NCBI GenBank assembly: GCA_018365895.1 | Contig: JAGZJD010000005.1 | Span: 3,678-67,677, forward strand | Direction of reading: 5' to 3' | DNA from: Lachnospiraceae bacterium | GTDB taxonomy: Bacteria > Bacillota_A > Clostridia > Lachnospirales > Lachnospiraceae | DNA: 64,000 bases | Shown: in pieces, positions 24,215-32,611 of the stretch | How positions within the stretch are numbered: position 1 is the stretch's first letter | How the letters are laid out: every line of letters begins with the position of its first letter | Translations under genes and position numbers: made by a program | Notes under the pieces: generated by a model | The model's database searches: none | What the model was told of the DNA's origin: nothing | The model's input: only the letters and a program-made list of their open reading frames with translations

Positions 24215-25597
24215 TTAGACAGAAATACTATGGGCATCGCAGCCAAAGTGTTTCTGTTTTTTTCTCCAATATATGATGAACAGAACAGCAGTAATTCCCC
24301 AGGAAACAGGATAGCTGAGCGTGATTGTCTCAATTGTTGGAGAGAGCGGTACAAGTATAAATACCCAGAGTGAACGGAAAATACATACACCACAGCAAGT
24401 CATAATAGCCGGAATGATAACGTCACCGATACCGCGCAGTGCGCCGGAATAAATTTCAATAAATACAAATAATGCGTATGCCGGAGCCATATAGGTTAAA
24501 ATACGGATACCGATCTGGATGACAGCCGGATCACTTGTAAACAGATGGAAGAGGTATTTGCCGGCTGTGAGGAAAAAGACGCTCATGATAACTGCGGCAG
24601 CCAGTGTAATTTTGATACAGATGGAAACGCTCTTTTTGACGCGTGTATATTTGCCGGCGCCATAATTCTGACCAACAAAAGTAGTTGCGGCGATACCGAA
24701 TGCAGAAATGACCATCCAGTAGAAAGCATCCATTTTACCAAATGCAGTCCAGGCTGCAACGGTATCAGTACCGAGTGCATTTAACGCAGTCTGGATAATA
24801 ATATTTGAGACACTGTACATAACGGACTGCAGTCCGGCAGGAATACCGATATGTAAAATGTTTTCCAGTGATTGTTTATAAAATGTAATACGCCGGAGAT
24901 GAAGCCGGTAAATGTCTGTTGTCCGCATTAGAGCCAATATTATGAGGATTGCACTGACAGCCTGTGAAAGTACCGTGGCGATAGCCGCTCCTGCAATTCC
25001 CATATGAAATACGAGGACAAACAGAAGATCAAGACCGATATTTAAAAAGCAGCAGACAATCAGATAGTAAAGCGGTCGCCTGGAATCTCCGACAGAGCGA
25101 AGAATGCTGGAACCGATATTGTAGATAAACACAAAAAGGATTCCGAGAAAGAAGATACGCAAATAAGTGACAGAATCCTGCATCATATCTTTTGGTGTAT
25201 TCATCCAACGCAGAAATACCGGGGCAGCGGCATATCCGATAACGGTAATGACAATGCTGCCGAAAATACAAAATGCCATTGCAGTATGGAGTGCATGGGA
25301 AAGGGGTTCTTCCTTTCGCGCACCGTAGTGTTGGGCAATGATGACAGTTGCTCCCGAAGAGACTCCAACGAAAAAACCGATGATCAGGTTACTGATCTGG
25401 TTTGCAGAGCCGCCGACTGCGGCCAGAGCTTCTTTGCCGACAAAGCGTCCTACAATGATAGCATCTGCGGTATTGTAGAGCTGTTGAAAAAAGGTTCCCA
25501 ACATGATCGGGAAGAAGAAAATGAGAAGCTGTTTCCAGATGACTCCTTCTGTAATTGCATTTGCAGGAGCTGATGTCGTTTGTTTTTGTTCTTCCAT
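24215..25597 (-). CDS. MATE family efflux transporter
   Basis: The 460-residue protein has twelve membrane helices in two MatE repeats. The N terminus shows IWKQLLIFFFPIMLGTFFQQ and LYNTADAIIVGRFVGKEALA, typical of the DinF/NorM-like clostridial group. The second repeat begins near residue 235 with IGIPAGLQSVMYSVSNIIIQ. It uses a sodium or proton gradient to export cationic drugs or metabolites; the substrate is not predictable. AGGAGG lies 8 bp before the start. It is monocistronic on the minus strand. Confidence 0.93.
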   Translation of the reverse strand: MEEQKQTTSAPANAITEGVIWKQLLIFFFPIMLGTFFQQLYNTADAIIVGRFVGKEALAAVGGSANQISNLIIGFFVGVSSGATVIIAQHYGARKEEPLSHALHTAMAFCIFGSIVITVIGYAAAPVFLRWMNTPKDMMQDSVTYLRIFFLGILFVFIYNIGSSILRSVGDSRRPLYYLIVCCFLNIGLDLLFVLVFHMGIAGAAIATVLSQAVSAILIILALMRTTDIYRLHLRRITFYKQSLENILHIGIPAGLQSVMYSVSNIIIQTALNALGTDTVAAWTAFGKMDAFYWMVISAFGIAATTFVGQNYGAGKYTRVKKSVSICIKITLAAAVIMSVFFLTAGKYLFHLFTSDPAVIQIGIRILTYMAPAYALFVFIEIYSGALRGIGDVIIPAIMTCCGVCIFRSLWVFILVPLSPTIETITLSYPVSWGITAVLFIIYWRKKQKHFGCDAHSISV

Positions 25598-25724
25598 AAA
25601 AAACCTCCTGAGAATCCGAATAACGGTTATGATTGTCTGTATTAAAAAATTTTTTAAAAGAGATGTGCTGAGAAATTCTTCTAAGAAATTTGCAAAAACT
25701 TTAGAAAATTTTTAGTAGCAATTT

Positions 25725-27797
25725 TCAGGACATTAGTATATAATGAAAGCGTCTTGAGATACTGCTAGTTGTGCAGACATATAGCAGATATATCATAGCA
25801 TAATTTGTATAAGGAAGGAATAGGTGACAACTATGAAAAAATATGTTTGTGAACCATGTGGATATGTATATGATCCGGAAATCGGCGATCCGGACGGCGG
25901 AATCGCTCCGGGAACAGCTTTTGAGGATATTCCGGAAGATTGGGTTTGTCCAATCTGTGGAATGGGAAAAGAAGTATTCGTTGTAGAAGAATAAGTATAA
26001 CGGAAGAGTCATAGTGCAATAATAAAAAACAGCTCGGGTAGTGAGTCCGAGCTGTTTTTTTAATACGTCAAATGGTGCAGGACCGGTTTCCAGAATAGTT
26101 TTATGAAAATCTTTCTGGGAGAAATTTTCCCCGTCTTTCTGGATACAGTCTCGCTTGAGTTCAAGAAATTCGAGATAACCGATATAGTACCGTAAATAAT
26201 TTCCTGGATCTGAAAGAATCAGTTCGTAAATATCCTGCACAACATTGTCATTGGAAATCCCGTAGTTTCGGAAGAAGTTACAGGCATCTTTTAGTGTCCA
26301 ACCGTCATAGTGGATACCCATATCTGCAAGGGCGTAAAGCCCGAGGACAGCGGATTTATTTTTTTGCAGCAGCGAAGCTTGTGTTTTGGAGATGGGAGCC
26401 ATATAGAAAGACATCATTTCTGTGTAAGTTGCCCATCCTTCGGTGTAGCCGCCGAAATTGATGATACTGCGCACCGGATCAGGATTGGAGTCAGCGAAAT
26501 ATGTTGTCTGATACAAATGTCCCGGGTAACCTTCATGGGCGAGCGTCGTGTATAGTTCCATTCCCTTCATTGTCTGTTTGCGGTTGAGGTAAATGACATT
26601 GTCCTCGCTGTTGTCAATGGCTGGAATCAGATAAAAGGCTGGGCTTAAGTACGATTCAAGTGATTCCGGAACGTATTTGATCGTATGATGTACATTTGGC
26701 CCTTCCGGGAAAGCGGCATTACATTGTGTTTGCAGATCGTTCATGATGGCAGCAGGATCGGAGAGGGCTTCTTCAATGGCGGCAGACGTGATATCGGAGG
26801 ATGCCACTGCTGCACTTTCTTTTGAAAATGATTCCGCGGTTTTCTGAAGATCGGAAATGTCCTGTGTAATCTGCTTTTTTGTAAGTGACTGGAGTTCTTT
26901 AATGGATCTGGAGGAACCGGTGTTGTGGGCAATAAGCGCTTCATAGTAAGTTTTCCCCTCCGGGAAAAAGCAAAGACCTTTGTCATTTGTTCCGGTTTCT
27001 TTTAATGCAGAGATGGCATCTGCAAAGTTTTGAAATGCCGGAAGAACGTAAGTATCTACCTGGAGTTTATTTTTACTAAGATAGCTTTCTTTCTCCGCAT
27101 TAGAAATGTCGGGCAGATGACTCAGCCGTTCCTGAAAGGTTGTATAGAGATAATTTTCGTCGCCCATCTCCAGGAAGGAGCGGCACTGGGCAATCACATC
27201 TTCTGCAACGGCATGAGACATGAAAAGTCCTGCATCGGATTTGGCTTTCTCGAATTCAGAGAGCGACTGCAAATATTCTGGCGTTTTAGAGAGAAGTTCC
27301 AGATAGATCTCCACATCTTTTGTGTTACTAAATTGATATTCACAGAGAAGAACAGGAAGCTGTGCCTGAATCCCGGTAGTTGGGTTGACCGGTTCCTGGT
27401 ATAGGAGATATGGTGCGAGGGCATTATTTGTCTGAAAGTATTTTTCAAGAATATCATAAGTCAGTTGATTTTCTTTATCTAACGCATTGGGATGAAATTG
27501 CTTCAGCGCATGCAGAAGATTTTCAGAAGAAGCCATTGCCTCGGCTGTATTGGAGGAAAAGGAACCGTATGTAACAGGAGGATTTTTGATGCCATAAGTC
27601 TGAGGCTTCTGCAGTGTATAGTGAAGGGTAAGGGTATCTGATGAAACTTCCTGACAAAATAGCGTGTGTGTGAATTTGCGAAAAGCAGAATTTTCATCTT
27701 GAACGGTGGAGGTATTTTGACATCCGGCAGCAAAAAAGGATAAAAATGGGCATAGAAGGAAAAAAGCGGCCCGTTTGTATGAGAAAAATTTATGCAT
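25725..27797 (-). CDS. DUF885 family lipoprotein, frame runs through its terminator without a stop
   Basis: The product is a DUF885 (M32-like metallopeptidase-related) lipoprotein. Signal peptide and lipobox read LSFFAAGC after the start at 27797, which has GGAG 6 bp upstream. The core contains [17 protein letters not shown] (HEGYPGH, zinc site), [11 protein letters not shown] and the family end [14 protein letters not shown] near residue 585. The family normally stops within a few residues of this point. Here the codons continue unbroken through the terminator hairpin (26060-26024) and on, antisense to rubredoxin, to a stop at 25725. If transcription ends at the hairpin the mRNA has no stop codon. 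The functional protein therefore probably ends near 26030; the rest is read-through. It is anchored outside the membrane and its substrate is unknown. Confidence 0.82.
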   Translation of the reverse strand: MHKFFSYKRAAFFLLCPFLSFFAAGCQNTSTVQDENSAFRKFTHTLFCQEVSSDTLTLHYTLQKPQTYGIKNPPVTYGSFSSNTAEAMASSENLLHALKQFHPNALDKENQLTYDILEKYFQTNNALAPYLLYQEPVNPTTGIQAQLPVLLCEYQFSNTKDVEIYLELLSKTPEYLQSLSEFEKAKSDAGLFMSHAVAEDVIAQCRSFLEMGDENYLYTTFQERLSHLPDISNAEKESYLSKNKLQVDTYVLPAFQNFADAISALKETGTNDKGLCFFPEGKTYYEALIAHNTGSSRSIKELQSLTKKQITQDISDLQKTAESFSKESAAVASSDITSAAIEEALSDPAAIMNDLQTQCNAAFPEGPNVHHTIKYVPESLESYLSPAFYLIPAIDNSEDNVIYLNRKQTMKGMELYTTLAHEGYPGHLYQTTYFADSNPDPVRSIINFGGYTEGWATYTEMMSFYMAPISKTQASLLQKNKSAVLGLYALADMGIHYDGWTLKDACNFFRNYGISNDNVVQDIYELILSDPGNYLRYYIGYLEFLELKRDCIQKDGENFSQKDFHKTILETGPAPFDVLKKQLGLTTRAVFYYCTMTLPLYLFFYNEYFFSHSTDWTNPIFRNILKSCSRSDSAVRIADFRIIYISTWFTNIFFHSCHLFLPYTNYAMIYLLYVCTTSSISRRFHYILMS
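25833..25994 (+). CDS. Rubredoxin
   Basis: The 53-residue protein starts [15 protein letters not shown] and contains [13 protein letters not shown]. Cys6, Cys9, Cys39 and Cys42 form the single Fe(Cys)4 site. Length, aromatic core and the [11 protein letters not shown] loop are fully typical. It is an electron carrier for oxygen- or peroxide-detoxifying flavoproteins and other cytosolic redox enzymes. GGAAGGAATAGGTG lies before the ATG, and TATAAT at 25739-25744 is a possible -10. A long open frame on the opposite strand belongs to the neighbouring DUF885 gene, which lacks a stop codon, and not to a competing gene here. Confidence 0.93.
   Translation: MKKYVCEPCGYVYDPEIGDPDGGIAPGTAFEDIPEDWVCPICGMGKEVFVVEE
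26024..26060. terminator. Bidirectional terminator between rubredoxin and DUF885 genes
   Basis: AAAAAACAGCTCGG (26024-26037) and CCGAGCTGTTTTTT (26047-26060) form a 14-bp stem with a 9-base loop and U-tracts in both directions. For the minus-strand gene the hairpin is still inside the open reading frame. Confidence 0.85.
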
Positions 27798-27910
27798 AAG
27801 AACTCCGAGTATTTTTTTGTACAGTATATATATAAAATGACAAAAATATGACAATGTGTGTTGGGAAAATTGACTAAAAAATAACGTACTAACAAAATGC
27901 AACATTTTAC

Positions 27911-27942
27911 TTGCAATAAAGTTTTTATGTGATATAATCACA
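27911..27942 (+). promoter_or_regulatory. Promoter of mobA with overlapping palindrome
   Basis: TTGCAA (27911-27916), 16-bp spacer, TATAAT (27933-27938). The perfect inverted repeat TGTGAT-ATA-ATCACA (27928-27942) covers the -10 box, a typical repressor position. It likely controls the molybdenum cofactor genes that follow. Confidence 0.55.
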
Positions 27943-27991
27943 AATACACATGCTTGTACAAGAATAAATACAATCCATCAGGAGGAGTGTA

Positions 27992-28567
27992 ATGAAAACA
28001 GGATGTTTAATTCTCGCAGGTGGAAAAAACAGTCGGATGGGCAGACAGAAATCCTCTCTGAAAATAAATGGAATGACATTTTTGGAATATCTGGCAGAGA
28101 AGCTTGGCAGATACGGAGAAGTGTTTGTCTCAGTTGACCGGCTTGACAGTCACAGGGAGATTTCGATTCCGATGATTGAAGATCTGTATCCGGATCACGG
28201 TCCTATGGGAGGCATTTACAGTGCGTTTGCAGCAGGGAATTTTGATTGGCTTTTGACTGTTCCATGTGATGTTCCGCTTTTTTCCGGAGAGCTGGCGGAA
28301 AAACTGTGCGAATTGTCCAATGAAGATGCGGATGCTGTTATTATACGGACGAAGGACGGACGCATTCATCCTCTTTGCGGGATGTATCAGAGCAGCTGTC
28401 TGCCGGTGCTTCGGGAATGTCTGGAGAAGAGAGAACTGCGGATGATGCAGGCGCTTGGGAAGCTGAATGTGATTTTTGCAGAAGCAGGCGAGGACTCATG
28501 GCAGCTTCAGAATATTAATACACCGGAAGAATATAGGCTCCTTGTGGAAACGTATTCGAATACATAG
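27992..28567 (+). CDS. mobA: Molybdenum cofactor guanylyltransferase
   Basis: The 191-residue protein is a nucleotidyltransferase of the MobA group. The N-terminal GTP-binding signature reads LILAGGKNSRMGRQK with the catalytic Lys after it. YPDHGPMGGIYSAF and the metal-binding TVPCDVPLF (Asp) follow, then HPLCGMYQ. It joins GMP to molybdopterin to make the bis-MGD cofactor used by the formate dehydrogenase encoded 4.6 kb downstream. AGGAGGAG lies 7 bp before the ATG. It begins a group of same-strand genes (mobA, moeA, focA, fdh) and has a palindrome over its -10 box. Confidence 0.93.
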   Translation: MKTGCLILAGGKNSRMGRQKSSLKINGMTFLEYLAEKLGRYGEVFVSVDRLDSHREISIPMIEDLYPDHGPMGGIYSAFAAGNFDWLLTVPCDVPLFSGELAEKLCELSNEDADAVIIRTKDGRIHPLCGMYQSSCLPVLRECLEKRELRMMQALGKLNVIFAEAGEDSWQLQNINTPEEYRLLVETYSNT

Positions 28568-28632
28568 AGATCTGAGTAGTAAATACCAGAATATACAGAG
28601 ACATCAATGAGAAAAGACAGAGGAATGTGGAG

Positions 28633-29841
28633 ATGAAGATGAATACGATTACAGAGGCTGCAAGTTTACTTTGCAGTATGACAGAAGCTGTTTCTTCAGA
28701 AATGTGTGAGCTTTCGGAGGCTTATGGAAGGGTACTTGCAGAAGATGTAGATGCCGTTTTGGCTGTACCATATTTTCGAAGAAGTGCGTATGACGGATAT
28801 GCACTTCGCTCGGAAGATACAGTGGGAGCATCAGAAGAGGCGCCGGTTGTTTTAAAGGTAACGGAAGCGCTTGCGGCAGGGGATATTCCACAGCATGAGA
28901 TTGAGAGAGGACAAGCGGCCCGTATTATGACAGGAGCGGCAGTGCCGGAGGGGGCAGACGCCGTTGTTATGTATGAGCGTACAATATTTACAGAAGAGGA
29001 AGTAAGACTGATAGCTCCGGTAAAGCCTGGAAATATTGTACAGATCGGAGAAGACGTGCACAGTGGCGTACGGCTTTTGAATCAGGGGAAATGTCTGGGT
29101 CCGGCGGATATTGCACTGTTGGCAGGACAGGGAATCTGCAAAGTGAAAGTTTACCGGAAGCCGGTGGCAGCGATTGTCAGTACCGGAAGCGAACTTTTAA
29201 GTCCGGAGGAGCTGCCGAAATATGGAAAGATTTACGACACGAACCCATATTTACTTGGAGGATATTTAAGAAAGTATGGAGTTACGCCGATTCATTCCGG
29301 GATTGTTTCGGATGATCCAAAGAAGCTCAGTGAAGTGATTGAGAAAGCACTTTTCCATAGTGACATAGTTATTACAACAGGAGGGGTATCTGCCGGAGAT
29401 TATGACTATCTGCCGGAGGTGATCGAGAATATTGGCGGCGAGCTGCTGTTTCACAGAATCCGGTTAAAACCGGGAGGAGCGATGCTGGCAGCCAGAAAAG
29501 ACGGAAAGCTGATTCTTGGTTTGTCAGGGAATCCGGGAGCAGCGGCCACAGGCCTTCTGTGTGTAGGACTTCCGTGTATAAAGAAATTATGCGGGGCATC
29601 AAAGACTGATTTCCGAAAGGCAACGGCGCGGCTCACAGAACCATTTGGGAAATCTTGTCCGGTGATAAGAGTGCTGAAAGGTAAATCATCCTATCAGGAT
29701 GGCATGCTGTATTTTACTCCGCTTGAGAATCAGAGAAATGGTTCTGTTTCATCGATGGATGACTGCGATCTTCTGGCAATAGTGCCGGAGGGAGCTGGAC
29801 CGTTGGAGAAAGGAACAATGTTAGAAGTCTATTTCATTTAA
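28633..29841 (+). CDS. moeA: Molybdopterin molybdenumtransferase
   Basis: The 402-residue protein has the MoeA domain order: N-terminal domain with RRSAYDGYALRSEDT, the RIMTGAAVPEGADAVVMYE segment, the central MoCF domain with VSTGSELL, TGGVSAGDYDYL and GLSGNPGAAATG, and a C-terminal beta domain. It inserts molybdate into adenylylated molybdopterin. Alternative starts exist at GTG 28627 and ATG 28639; ATG 28633 is chosen because GAGGAATG stands about 9 bp upstream. It follows mobA by 65 bp and supplies the next step of cofactor synthesis. Confidence 0.93.
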   Translation: MKMNTITEAASLLCSMTEAVSSEMCELSEAYGRVLAEDVDAVLAVPYFRRSAYDGYALRSEDTVGASEEAPVVLKVTEALAAGDIPQHEIERGQAARIMTGAAVPEGADAVVMYERTIFTEEEVRLIAPVKPGNIVQIGEDVHSGVRLLNQGKCLGPADIALLAGQGICKVKVYRKPVAAIVSTGSELLSPEELPKYGKIYDTNPYLLGGYLRKYGVTPIHSGIVSDDPKKLSEVIEKALFHSDIVITTGGVSAGDYDYLPEVIENIGGELLFHRIRLKPGGAMLAARKDGKLILGLSGNPGAAATGLLCVGLPCIKKLCGASKTDFRKATARLTEPFGKSCPVIRVLKGKSSYQDGMLYFTPLENQRNGSVSSMDDCDLLAIVPEGAGPLEKGTMLEVYFI

Positions 29842-29907
29842 GTATACAGCGTAAGCAAAGATGGCTGCGATATATTAAGAAATAGATAAAGGGAAGGAGA
29901 GGATATT

Positions 29908-30711
29908 ATGAATACACCAAAAGAAATCGCGAATAATTATATCGCAATAGGGAAGGGAAAAGTAAATATGCCGGTTGCCAAGATGTTTGTGCTTGGTATT
30001 CTTGCCGGAATGTTTATTGCAGTAGGAGGAATTGCCTCTGCAACTGCGGGAGCGGCTCTTCCGGGAGCAGCAGGAAAGATCGTCGGAGCATGTCTTTTCC
30101 CGGGAGGTCTGACAATGGTACTGCTTGCAGGAAGCGAACTTTTTACAGGGAATTGCCTTCTTGTAATTCCGTTGCTGAAAAAAGAGATTACAATTGCAGG
30201 AATGCTAAAGAACTGGATTATCGTATATCTTGGAAATTTTGTAGGAAGTATGCTGATTGCGGCAATATGTGTATTTGGTCATCAGACAGATACTTTTAAC
30301 GTGGGCACTGCCCTGATCAGTACAGCTGTGGCAAAGACTTCTATTTCGTTCGACGATGCAGTACTCAAAGGAATTGCATGTAATTTCCTTGTCTGTATTG
30401 CAGTGTGGAGCTCATTTGCGGCAAAGCAGGTTTCTTCTAAGATTATCGGATTGTTTTTCCCGATTGCAATGTTTGTATTATGTGGATTTGAACATAGTGT
30501 TGCAAACATGTTCTATATTTCAGCAGGACTTTTTGCAAAGGGAAATGAAAACTATATGCTCATGGCAGAAGCCGCACAGGTTGATGTATCTGGTCTGACA
30601 TGGGGTTCGATGTTTACAGCCAATCTTTTACCGGTAACAATCGGAAATATTATCGGTGGAGCGTTACTCGTAGGCGTGGCATATTGGTTTGTATATTTAA
30701 AAGATGATTAA
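29908..30711 (+). CDS. focA: Formate/nitrite transporter (FocA family)
   Basis: The 267-residue protein has six helices of the FNT pentameric channel fold. Signatures include ATAGAALPGAAGKIVGACLF, TGNCLLVIPLL, KGIACNFLVCIAVW and FEHSVANMFYISAG. The His in FEHSVANM is the conserved gating residue. The family moves formate or nitrite across the membrane. Its place between molybdenum cofactor genes and the formate dehydrogenase genes argues for formate. GGAAGGAGAGG lies before the start. Confidence 0.94.
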   Translation: MNTPKEIANNYIAIGKGKVNMPVAKMFVLGILAGMFIAVGGIASATAGAALPGAAGKIVGACLFPGGLTMVLLAGSELFTGNCLLVIPLLKKEITIAGMLKNWIIVYLGNFVGSMLIAAICVFGHQTDTFNVGTALISTAVAKTSISFDDAVLKGIACNFLVCIAVWSSFAAKQVSSKIIGLFFPIAMFVLCGFEHSVANMFYISAGLFAKGNENYMLMAEAAQVDVSGLTWGSMFTANLLPVTIGNIIGGALLVGVAYWFVYLKDD

Positions 30712-30775
30712 TGAAAAATATCATAAATAAGTAACTAAAATATATTCTATCAAAGAATAAGAGAGAAGGGAATTT

Positions 30776-32611
30776 ATGGGCAAATTATATCTTTCTGATC
30801 CGTCAGGTTATGACGCAAAAATGAATGAAATTGCACGACATTTTTCTCATAAGGTTGAGGTATATCCTCCGGGAAGCTGTCCGATCACACTGCAGATTTC
30901 TATGCTGCGGACAGCTGCAAATGAGACTTGTGGAAAATGTGTACCGTGCAGGGATGGACTCCCTCTTGTAGCACGTTTGATGCAGAAGGTATTAGATGGA
31001 TGTGCTACAGAGAAGACGCTGGCAAATATTAAAATGATGGCAACAATGATTCGGGATTCAGCAGACTGTGCCATTGGTTGGAATGCTGCTGATGAAGTAT
31101 TAAAAGGGCTTGAGCTTTTTGCAGATGAGTATAAGAGCCATATCGAGAATCAGAGATGTCTTGATTGTGTTGGACAGAAGATTCCATGTGTATCACTTTG
31201 TCCGGCACACGTAGATATTCCGGGATACATAGCACTTGTAGGTAATGAAGATTATGCAGGAGCCATTAACTTAATCCGGCGGGACAATCCATTTCCAACG
31301 GCATGTGCAATGGTATGTGAGCATCCGTGTGAAGAACGCTGCAGACGTAAGATGCTGGAATCTCCGATCAATATCCGTGCATTAAAAAAATATGCTGTTG
31401 ATATGATGCCGGCAGATACAGTGAAGACACCGGCGCCAAATCCGTCAACAGGAAAATCAATCGGTATTATCGGAGGAGGTCCAAGTGGATTAACAGCTGC
31501 TTATTTCCTGGCATTAATGGGACATAAAGCTGTTGTGTATGAATCACATGATAAGCTTGGAGGAATGCTCCGCTATGGAATTCCGAATTACCGTTTCCCG
31601 AAAGACCGTCTTGATGAAGACATTCGTGCTATCCTTGGCGCAGGAGATATTGAAGTAGTATATAATACAACTGTCGGCAAAGATATTTCTATTGAAGAAG
31701 TACAGAAGAAACATGATGCAATGTATGTTGCGATCGGTGCGCAGACCGGAAAGACACTGAATATTCCGGGAGCAGATGCGAAAAATGTTGTGTCTGCGGT
31801 AGAAATTCTCGATGAGATCGGCAATGGACATCTTCCGGATTACACTGGAAAGAAAGTTCTCGTCATCGGTGGAGGTAATGTTGCTATGGACTGTGCGAGA
31901 AGTGCAGTCAGATGTAATGCAGAAGAAGTTTCAATTGTATACAGAAGACGTCAGAAAGATATGACAGCTCTGGAATCAGAAGTAGAATCTGCTGTTATGG
32001 AAGGAATTGCTCTTGTAACATTACAGTCTCCGGTAGAGATTAAAAAAGATGCGGAAGGAAATTGCGTATCACTTGTTACACAGCCTCAGATGATCAGTGC
32101 ATATAGAGGAGATCGTCCTGCTCCGAAAGATGCAAATAAACCGCAGCAGGAATTCCCGGCAGATGTAATTATGATCGCAGTAGGGCAGGATATTGTGTCT
32201 GCACCGTTTGAAGAATTTGGTATGCCGGCTAAGAGAAATGTATTCCAGGCAGGGCTTGATACGGAAGTAAAAGAACTTCCGGGAGTATTTACAGGAGGAG
32301 ACTGTGCAACAGGTCCGTCTACGGTTATCCGTGCAATCGCAGCAGGAAAAGTTGCAGCGCATAATATTGATGAATATCTTGGTTATCACCATACTTTATT
32401 GTGTGAAGCAGTTGTTCCGGAACCGAAGGAAAATATGAGGACGTTTATGGGACGTACTGAGATTGGCGAACGCCCGGCATTTATCCGAAAGAAAGATTTT
32501 GAGCATGTGGAAGAACTTCTGACGCATGAAGAGGCAATGCAAGAGGCAAGCCGCTGTCTCAGATGTGACCATTATGGATGCGGAGCAATGGAAGGGGGCA
32601 GAGATTTATGA
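30776..32611 (+). CDS. Iron-sulfur flavoprotein: NuoF 4Fe-4S domain fused to GltD-like oxidoreductase
   Basis: The 611-residue protein combines two modules. Residues 35-115 match only the C-terminal iron-sulfur part of NuoF/HydB (ANETCGKCVPCRDGLPLV with three Cys, fourth in SADCAIGW); the FMN and NADH domains are absent. Then come a GltD-type cluster domain (CLDCVGQKIPC, SLCPAHVDIPG, MVCEHPCEERCRR), an FAD Rossmann motif IGIIGGGPSGLTAA and an NAD(P) motif VLVIGGGNVAMDCARSAVRC. RCLRCDHYGC ends the chain. It overlaps the formate dehydrogenase start by 4 bp, so it is very likely the electron-transfer subunit that links formate oxidation to NAD(P) or ferredoxin. Which carrier is used cannot be decided here. 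Confidence 0.88.
   Translation: MGKLYLSDPSGYDAKMNEIARHFSHKVEVYPPGSCPITLQISMLRTAANETCGKCVPCRDGLPLVARLMQKVLDGCATEKTLANIKMMATMIRDSADCAIGWNAADEVLKGLELFADEYKSHIENQRCLDCVGQKIPCVSLCPAHVDIPGYIALVGNEDYAGAINLIRRDNPFPTACAMVCEHPCEERCRRKMLESPINIRALKKYAVDMMPADTVKTPAPNPSTGKSIGIIGGGPSGLTAAYFLALMGHKAVVYESHDKLGGMLRYGIPNYRFPKDRLDEDIRAILGAGDIEVVYNTTVGKDISIEEVQKKHDAMYVAIGAQTGKTLNIPGADAKNVVSAVEILDEIGNGHLPDYTGKKVLVIGGGNVAMDCARSAVRCNAEEVSIVYRRRQKDMTALESEVESAVMEGIALVTLQSPVEIKKDAEGNCVSLVTQPQMISAYRGDRPAPKDANKPQQEFPADVIMIAVGQDIVSAPFEEFGMPAKRNVFQAGLDTEVKELPGVFTGGDCATGPSTVIRAIAAGKVAAHNIDEYLGYHHTLLCEAVVPEPKENMRTFMGRTEIGERPAFIRKKDFEHVEELLTHEEAMQEASRCLRCDHYGCGAMEGGRDL

Noticed and set aside
25725..26023. Extra C-terminal domain of the DUF885 protein
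   Set aside because: The residues are the antisense of the rubredoxin gene and lie beyond an intrinsic terminator; they look like random read-through.
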